From Coriobacteriia bacterium (GTDB taxonomy: Bacteria; Actinomycetota; Coriobacteriia; Coriobacteriales; Eggerthellaceae), in assembly GCA_030526515.1 (NCBI GenBank), contig JAUNCQ010000024.1, positions 1-34,474 of the forward strand: DNA of 34,474 bases. The letters run 5' to 3'. Below are positions 29,936 through 34,474 of the stretch, one piece after another. Numbering within the stretch: position 1 is the first letter of the stretch; each line of letters starts with the position of its first letter. The notes below the pieces were generated by a model. The model worked only from the letters and a program-made list of their open reading frames with translations, was not told where the DNA came from and searched no databases. The position numbers and the translations under genes are program-made.

Positions 29936-30172
29936 ATGCCCGAGCTGACCCTGTACGGCCGCACCAGCTGCCCCTACTGCGTGAAGGTGATGCGCTTCAT
30001 GCAGAGCCGCCACATCAACATCCCCATCAAGGACACCACCGACCCCGCCAACCGCGAAGAGCTGATCCGCATCGGCGGCAAGGGCCAGGTGCCCTGTCTG
30101 GTGATCGACGGCAAGGCGCTGTACGAGTCCATGGACATCATCGCCTGGATGCAGCAGAACCTGCTAAAGTAG
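29936..30172 (+). CDS. Glutaredoxin-like protein (CPYC)
   Basis: The product is 78 aa, a minimal glutaredoxin. LTLYGRTSCPYCVKVMRFM holds the dithiol CPYC active site; GGKGQVPCLVID carries the cis-proline; SMDIIAWMQQ is the glutathione-side C-terminal helix. It should reduce disulfides, or mixed disulfides with a low-molecular-weight thiol; the natural reductant is not evident. The start follows AAAGGA by 6 nt. Probably co-transcribed with the upstream GNAT gene; a strong terminator follows. Confidence 0.92.
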   Translation: MPELTLYGRTSCPYCVKVMRFMQSRHINIPIKDTTDPANREELIRIGGKGQVPCLVIDGKALYESMDIIAWMQQNLLK

Positions 30173-30255
30173 GCGCCCCGGCCTGCGCTCCCAACGGACT
30201 CGCGTCGGCAAGCGCCCGCAACCCGGCCCGCGCAAGCCACCAGCCCCGAACGCAA

Positions 30256-30288
30256 CGAAGGCTCCGCACTGCGGAGCCTTCGGCTTTT
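30256..30288 (+). terminator. Terminator after the glutaredoxin gene
   Basis: CGAAGGCTCCGC (30256-30267) / GCGGAGCCTTCG (30271-30282), 12 bp with loop ACT, followed by GCTTTTC. It may also serve rsmA, which converges from the right, though the minus-strand tail is weaker. Confidence 0.9.
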
Positions 30289-30383
30289 CAGGACGAAATT
30301 TACGGCCGCTTCCACGGACCGCCCACGGTCGCGTTCGCAGAGCGCTCGTAGCTGAGAGCCCACCGCCGACCCGACGCGACTCC

Positions 30384-31385
30384 CTACTCCCCCAGCAGCG
30401 CCCGATACGCGGCGCCCAGGCGCACGAACTCAGCCTGGTCCAGGGTTTCGCCTCGTCGCTTGGGGTCTATGCCTGCCGCAGCCAGCAGCTCCGGCAGGTT
30501 CTCCAGCACCGTGGCGCCCACCGCACCACGACCGGCGAAGAAGGTCTTGAAGGAGTTGGAAATGGTCTTGCGACGATTGGCGAACGCAGCGTCGGCCACC
30601 GTGCACACGTCCCGCAGCTGGGCGGGGGTCAGCACGTTGCCATCGTCGTCGGTGACCTCCACGCGATTCAGCCGCAGCACCGCGGAGTCCACCCGCGGCG
30701 GCGGGAAGAAGTTGTTGGGGCTCACCGGGAAGCGCCCGGCCGGCTGCGCGTACAGGTGCAGCTTCACGGTATAGGCGCCGTAGTTCTTGGTGCCCTTCTG
30801 GGCGCACATGCGGTCGGCCACTTCCTTCTGGACCATGACCGTGGCGCTGTCCAGGAAGCCGAAGTCCTGGAAGTAGCCCAGCACCACCGTGGCCGCCACC
30901 GCGTAGGGCAGGTTTGCCACCAGCTTGTTGGGCAGCACGCGCTCGAACTGCGGCGCGTTGGCCTCCAGGTCCGCGACCTGCAGCTCCACGGCGTCCTTGC
31001 TGATCAGCGCATAGCGGTCCCACCACGGCTTCAGGGTGCGCTCGAGCACCTGGGGCAGGTCGGGGTCGCGCTCCACGGACAGCACGCGGCCGGCGCACTT
31101 CAGCAGCGCGATGGTCAACGTGCCCGCACCCGGGCCCACCTCCAGCACGTAGTCCGCCGGGTCAAGCTCCGCCAGGTCCACGATCTTGCGCAGGATGGCA
31201 TCGTTCACCAGGAAGTTCTGTCCCAAGGAGTACTTGGTGTCCAGGCCGTGGGCCTCCAGCACCGCCTTGGTGGCCTTGGGGCTGGCCAGGGGCGAAAGCA
31301 TGCCCTCGTTCCCCAGCACGTCCGCCACCACCTGGCTGGCCAGGGAAAAGTCGGCCACGAACGCGGCGTCGTCGTGCTTAGCCAC
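30384..31385 (-). CDS. rsmA: 16S rRNA dimethyladenosine transferase (RsmA/KsgA)
   Basis: The product is 333 aa, longer than the usual 270 because of about 45 extra N-terminal residues. YSLGQNFLVND is the KsgA substrate-loop signature; VLEVGPGAGTLTIAL is the SAM motif; KLVANLPYAVAATV contains the NLPY catalytic motif; NNFFPPPRVDSAVLRL is the conserved C-domain start. It dimethylates two adjacent adenosines in helix 45. The start is GTG at 31385 with GGGAGG 8 nt upstream, overlapping the upstream stop by 8 nt (coupled). The metG-tatD-rsmA context agrees with the family. Confidence 0.95.
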   Translation of the reverse strand: MAKHDDAAFVADFSLASQVVADVLGNEGMLSPLASPKATKAVLEAHGLDTKYSLGQNFLVNDAILRKIVDLAELDPADYVLEVGPGAGTLTIALLKCAGRVLSVERDPDLPQVLERTLKPWWDRYALISKDAVELQVADLEANAPQFERVLPNKLVANLPYAVAATVVLGYFQDFGFLDSATVMVQKEVADRMCAQKGTKNYGAYTVKLHLYAQPAGRFPVSPNNFFPPPRVDSAVLRLNRVEVTDDDGNVLTPAQLRDVCTVADAAFANRRKTISNSFKTFFAGRGAVGATVLENLPELLAAAGIDPKRRGETLDQAEFVRLGAAYRALLGE

Positions 31386-32523
31386 GCTTCTTGCCTCCCT
31401 TGCCGCCCTTGGCAGCGCCGCCCTTGGCGCCAGCCGCGCCCTGGCCCTTGCCGCCGTTGGCGCGGGCACCGGAGCGGCCCTGGCTCACCGGACGGCCGGT
31501 GTTCTTCTTGCCGGAGTCGGAGCGACGCTTCTTGGACTGGTTTTCCTTACGCGGATTGCGATTGTTGGTCTGGTTGCCGCCCTTGGTGGCGCGCTTCTCG
31601 CCGCGACCGCGGGTATGGCCACGCTTGCCTGCCTCGGCGGACTTGCGGCCGCGCTCCTCCACCTGCTCATCGTGGAAGTGCAGCACCGGGCGGGCGGCGG
31701 GCTCTTCGTCATAGGGGACGAAATCGTAGTCGTCCTCCTCTTCGTAGACCTCGTCCACCGGCTCCTCGGGCAGGTCGGCCCACTCGGTCGGCCCCTCGTC
31801 CTCGGGCTCGCTTTCGTCCTGCTGATCCTGACCCGGGACCACGGCGGTGCCGGTGAGCATGTCCATGATCAGCGGGTCGCCCACGATATCGCCCTCCTCG
31901 GTGACCTGGCCCACCCAGTCGAACACGGTCTCCAGCTTGAAGCCGGCGCAGGCCACGGCGGACTTCACGGAGGTGACCAGGGCGTCGATGCCATGGGGGT
32001 CGCCGCCGTCGCCCACCACGTGCAGGATGGCCGGGCGCACTGCGGTCGCGAAGGGACGGCCCTCGGCCGCGGCCTGCTCGCGCTGGGCGCGGGTGGCCAT
32101 GAAGTAGGGCTGCAGACGATCCAGCAGCGCCTTCAGCTGGGCGGGGGCGCCCGCGAAGTACACGGGGCTCACGATGTAGAGCTCGTCGGCGTGGTCCAGC
32201 AGCTCATAGACGTCGTTCATGTCGTCGTCGATGAAGCAGCGGCGCGGGACCTCGTCGCCGGCGCTGTTGCGGGCGGTGAAGCTCACCGTGCGCACGCCGT
32301 CCTCCAAGTGCAGGTCAAAGCCGTCCTCATCGTCATAGGGGCCCTCCGCCAGGCGCTCGCACAGGCCGCAGCCCTTGCAGCCGGCAATGCTCACCTGGGA
32401 AACGCTCACCAGCGCCAGCTCGTCCTCCGGAGCCTCGGCGATGCACGCTTCGAACAGGTCCTTGGCCATCTTGGCCGAACGGCCGTTGGCGCGCGGAGAT
32501 CCGCAAATGATGAGTCGGTCCAT
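31378..32523 (-). CDS. Flavodoxin-like NAD(P)H/FMN reductase with acidic and basic disordered tails
   Basis: The product is 381 aa. Residues 1-205 resemble multimeric-flavodoxin/FMN-reductase proteins: LIICGSPRANGRSAKMAKDL (FMN phosphate loop), C49-C52-C55 in GCKGCGLC, and ADELYIVSPVYFAGAPAQLK. Residues 235-275 are strongly acidic (DESEPEDEG, EEEDDYDF). Residues 285-381 are Lys/Arg/Gly/Asn-rich (RGHTRGRGEKR, KKRRSDSGKK, KGGKGGKKRG), resembling RNA- or nucleic-acid-binding tails. The start at 32523 follows AAGGGAA. It overlaps rsmA, so a link to ribosome or rRNA work is possible but inferred. The enzymatic substrate is unknown. Confidence 0.8.
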   Translation of the reverse strand: MDRLIICGSPRANGRSAKMAKDLFEACIAEAPEDELALVSVSQVSIAGCKGCGLCERLAEGPYDDEDGFDLHLEDGVRTVSFTARNSAGDEVPRRCFIDDDMNDVYELLDHADELYIVSPVYFAGAPAQLKALLDRLQPYFMATRAQREQAAAEGRPFATAVRPAILHVVGDGGDPHGIDALVTSVKSAVACAGFKLETVFDWVGQVTEEGDIVGDPLIMDMLTGTAVVPGQDQQDESEPEDEGPTEWADLPEEPVDEVYEEEDDYDFVPYDEEPAARPVLHFHDEQVEERGRKSAEAGKRGHTRGRGEKRATKGGNQTNNRNPRKENQSKKRRSDSGKKNTGRPVSQGRSGARANGGKGQGAAGAKGGAAKGGKGGKKRG

Positions 32524-32678
32524 GCCCACTTCCCTTCTTCGGTACGTTTGGTCAACATGATACCGCGTCTTGCCCGAACCATCGTTCAGGAGGACGAAAG
32601 ACCCGCCGGGTTGGACGAAGCCGAAGAGGTCACCGGGGTCGCCACGCAAAGCCGCTAGCAGCCGCCGAGCACGCCCCC

Positions 32679-33785
32679 CTACCAGTTCAGGCGGTTGGCC
32701 TTGGCCTTGGCCTCATGGGCGCGCTGCCATTCGGTGGGCTGGCGCTCCAGCAGCTCCTTGGCGTTGGCACGCAGGCGCTTCAGGAAGGACTCGCGGGCGG
32801 GACCGGGGGCTTCTCCCCGCAGATCCGCCAAGAACTCCGCGGTCAGCACGGTGTAGTCGGGCTGGCACTCGGAGCCGCGCAGGGGCACCGGCGCCATGTA
32901 GGGGGCGTCGGTCTCCGTCAGCAGGCGGTCCAGGGGCACCAGCTTGGCGCCCTCGCGGGCGTCGTCGGAGTTGGTGAAGGTCACCACGCCGCCGTAGGCA
33001 ATGTAGCAGCCGGCGTCGATCCACGGCCGCAGCTCCTCCGGGCCCAGGCCGCAGCAATGCAGCAGGGTCCCGGCCTCGGGGAAGCCCTCCTCATGCAGGA
33101 TCTCCAGGGCCTCGTCGTGGGCCTCGCGAATATGCAGGGCCACGGGCAGGCCGGCCTCCTTGGCCATGCGCAGCTGGGTGCGGAACACGTCCCGCTGCAC
33201 GTCGCGGGGGCTCAGGTCGTAGTGGTAGTCCAGGCCGATTTCGCCCACGGCATTCACCCGGGGGTCGGCCATGAGGTCGTACAGGTGCGCCTGCACCTCA
33301 GGCGTGAAGTGGCGAGCGTTGTGCGGGTGGACGCCCACGGAGATGCGCATCCGCGACACGCGCGGACAAGGGGTGCCTCAACAGCGGGGATTGAGCCGGT
33401 GCACGTACATGCCGGCCACGCGCTGCCAGGTGCTCATCTGGTCGAACACCACGGTGCCGTCCTCGGTGGGGTCGGTGATGCAGCAGACGAAATCAACGCC
33501 GTTGATGGTGGCACGGGCCAGGGACAGGGCCGGGCTCTGCATCATGTGCAGGTGGCAGTGGGTGTCGGCCACGGCGGCCTCCAGCTGGGGCGCGGGCAGG
33601 GTGCGCCACTTGCCATGCTTGCGCTTCTGGTGCAGGTCAGCGTCGTAGAAGACGGGCTCCACGCGGCCCTTTTCGTCCGGCTCTACCTTCACGTGCAGGG
33701 TCTTCACCAGCTGCGACTCCATCAGGCGCTGCTGCTCGAGCGCTTCCTCGGTGGTCATGTTGGTGGGTTCGCCCAGGATCTGCAT
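32679..33785 (-). CDS. tatD: TatD family metal-dependent hydrolase with one in-frame TGA (candidate selenoprotein, otherwise nonsense pseudogene)
   Basis: From ATG 33785 (AAGGAG upstream) the frame reads 135 codons, then TGA at 33380-33378, then continues in the same frame to TAG at 32679: 368 codons counting the TGA as residue 136. All TatD metal ligands survive but are split by the TGA: H76 and H78 (DTHCH) before it; E182, H218, H243 (LLHCCG) and D293 (ETDAPY) after it. Around the TGA the peptide reads LNPRC-U-GTPCPR. A 6-bp hairpin starts 12 nt past the TGA. An N-terminal extension of about 72 residues is basic/acidic and unusual. Without readthrough neither half can be active; the downstream half has a GTG at 33359 but lacks the HxH. 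Confidence 0.75.
33350..33380 (-). promoter_or_regulatory. Candidate SECIS-like hairpin after the tatD TGA
   Basis: After TGA and an 11-nt gap, TCCGCG CGTGT CGCGGA forms a perfect 6-bp stem with a 5-nt loop. The loop begins 17 nt past the TGA and has G in its second position, which agrees with the general bacterial SECIS description as I recall it. No experimental support is available. Confidence 0.45.
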
Positions 33786-33860
33786 GGGTGCTCCTTCGAC
33801 TTCTGCTGCAGCGGCACGGCGGCGGAACGGCCGCCCGGCGCGGCGCTTTCGCCCCAATTG

Positions 33861-33894
33861 AAAAACAGAGCCGGGGGCAGGAGCGCCCCGGCTC
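33861..33894 (-). terminator. Terminator between metG and tatD
   Basis: On the minus strand GAGCCGGGG/CCCCGGCTC (33894-33886 with 33876-33868), 9 bp, is followed by TGTTTTTC. It lies 50 nt after the metG stop, so tatD may need partial readthrough or its own promoter. Confidence 0.8.
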
Positions 33895-33943
33895 GGGAAG
33901 GCGCCCGGCGCGGCGGACCGCGGCCAGGCGCCCAAGATGCAAA

Positions 33944-34474
33944 TTAGCCCACGTTGATGGCGTCGACGTCCAGACGCGGGAACAGCGGGTCGCCCACGGC
34001 CACGTCGTTGCCGGCGGGCAGGCCGCCCCAGGTGGTGGCAGCGGCAATGTCGGTCACGGCGGTCACGTCGCCCAGGCTCAGGCGGGTGAAGACCTCGTTG
34101 GAGGTGTTGGGCATGAACGGTGCCAGGTACAGCGCGATGATGCGGATGGCCTCAAGCAGGTTGTACATGACGGCAGCCAGCTCGCCTGCGGTCTCCTCCT
34201 TCTTGGCCAGGCCCCAGGGTGCCATGTCCTCGACGTAGTGGTTGGCGGCCTCGGCCAGCTTCTGGACGGCGGCGGCGGCGTCGGTGAAGTTCACCAGGCC
34301 CATGTGCTGGTCGAACTCGGCGTACAGGCCCTCGGCGATCTCCTTCAGCGGGTTGTCCACCTGAACGCCCTCGGGCACGGCGGGCACCTTGCCGTCGAAG
34401 TACTTCTTGGTCATGTTGAACACGCGGCTGCACAGGTTGCCCCAGGTGTTGGCCAGGTCGGCGTTGTACACCTG
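33944..34474 (-). CDS. metG: Methionyl-tRNA synthetase, C-terminal part (5' end outside the window)
   Basis: The 176 visible codons are open to the window edge. NADLANTWGNLCSRVFNMTKKY is the typical start of the MetRS anticodon-binding helical domain; WGLAKKEETAGELAAVMYNLLEAIR and ALYLAPFMPNTSNEVF continue it, and DPLFPRLDVDAINVG ends the protein. The C-terminal tRNA-binding (EMAP-like) domain found in some MetRS is absent here. Catalytic HIGH and KMSKS lie outside the window. The downstream genes tatD and rsmA match the common metG-tatD-rsmA order. Confidence 0.93.
   Translation of the reverse strand, partial: QVYNADLANTWGNLCSRVFNMTKKYFDGKVPAVPEGVQVDNPLKEIAEGLYAEFDQHMGLVNFTDAAAAVQKLAEAANHYVEDMAPWGLAKKEETAGELAAVMYNLLEAIRIIALYLAPFMPNTSNEVFTRLSLGDVTAVTDIAAATTWGGLPAGNDVAVGDPLFPRLDVDAINVG

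Noticed and set aside
32679-33359. Two separate genes (N-terminal and C-terminal TatD proteins)
   Set aside because: Neither half holds a complete metal site, the GTG at 33359 has no good ribosome-binding site, and both share one frame across a single TGA.
33360-33380. Frameshift as the cause of the tatD break
   Set aside because: The frame is identical on both sides of the TGA; no insertion or deletion is required.

Overview
The window is GC-rich, gene-dense bacterial chromosome. The gene content and style suggest an anaerobic Actinomycetota of class Coriobacteriia, probably Eggerthellaceae. The grounds are actinobacterial-type GC-rich codon use, a split cobalamin-dependent methionine synthase, an XdhC-family protein, a NifX-like cluster-binding protein and secreted InlB-repeat proteins. 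This assignment is inference; no 16S gene is present.

Layout. Positions 1-2.6 kb (minus strand): the 5' part of tRNA-Pro(CGG) with a clear promoter, a YbhN/LPG-synthase-like membrane protein and an XdhC-family protein. 2.7-4.8 kb: purM-purN, with a promoter and a folded leader. 4.9-9.0 kb: two convergent genes for exported proteins (an InlB-B-repeat protein with an N-terminal membrane anchor, and a signal-peptide protein), separated by a dense array of short inverted repeats. 9.2-18.7 kb: glmM, then rpoB-rpoC with zero spacing and a strong promoter in front of rpoB. 18.7-19.4 kb: no gene, but a 271-bp element of three concentric inverted repeats. 19.4-21.3 kb: rlmB, a YacP/Rae1-like NYN gene and a GNAT gene. 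21.4-25.4 kb: a NifX-like protein, convergent with methionine synthase (metH without a reactivation domain) and its separately encoded reactivation protein. 25.6-28.4 kb: argG-argH. 28.6-29.4 kb: non-coding, AT-richer, with palindromes and a MITE-like element. 29.4-30.2 kb: a GNAT acetyltransferase and a mini-glutaredoxin. 30.4-34.5 kb: metG (partial)-tatD-flavodoxin-like protein-rsmA, a variant of the metG-tatD-rsmA order known from many Gram-positive bacteria.

The genes are mostly housekeeping: purine synthesis (purM, purN), cell-wall precursor (glmM), transcription (rpoB, rpoC), arginine synthesis (argG, argH), methionine/one-carbon metabolism (metH and its activator) and translation or rRNA maturation (metG, rsmA, rlmB, NYN RNase).

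The points most worth a second look are: (1) tatD is interrupted by one in-frame TGA with both halves otherwise intact, and a small perfect hairpin sits where a bacterial SECIS would be, so it is a candidate selenoprotein or a very recent nonsense pseudogene; (2) the RpoC C-terminus carries a segment that reads like the DNA-binding C-terminal domain of the RNA polymerase alpha subunit; (3) two unrelated intergenic inverted-repeat arrays, one exactly concentric; (4) a recurrent GGGCGAAA/TTTCGCCC signature forming or framing most terminators; (5) a terminator directly before the argH ribosome-binding site, overlapped by an open reading stretch containing arginine codons; (6) a flavodoxin-like protein with long acidic and basic tails inserted between tatD and rsmA.
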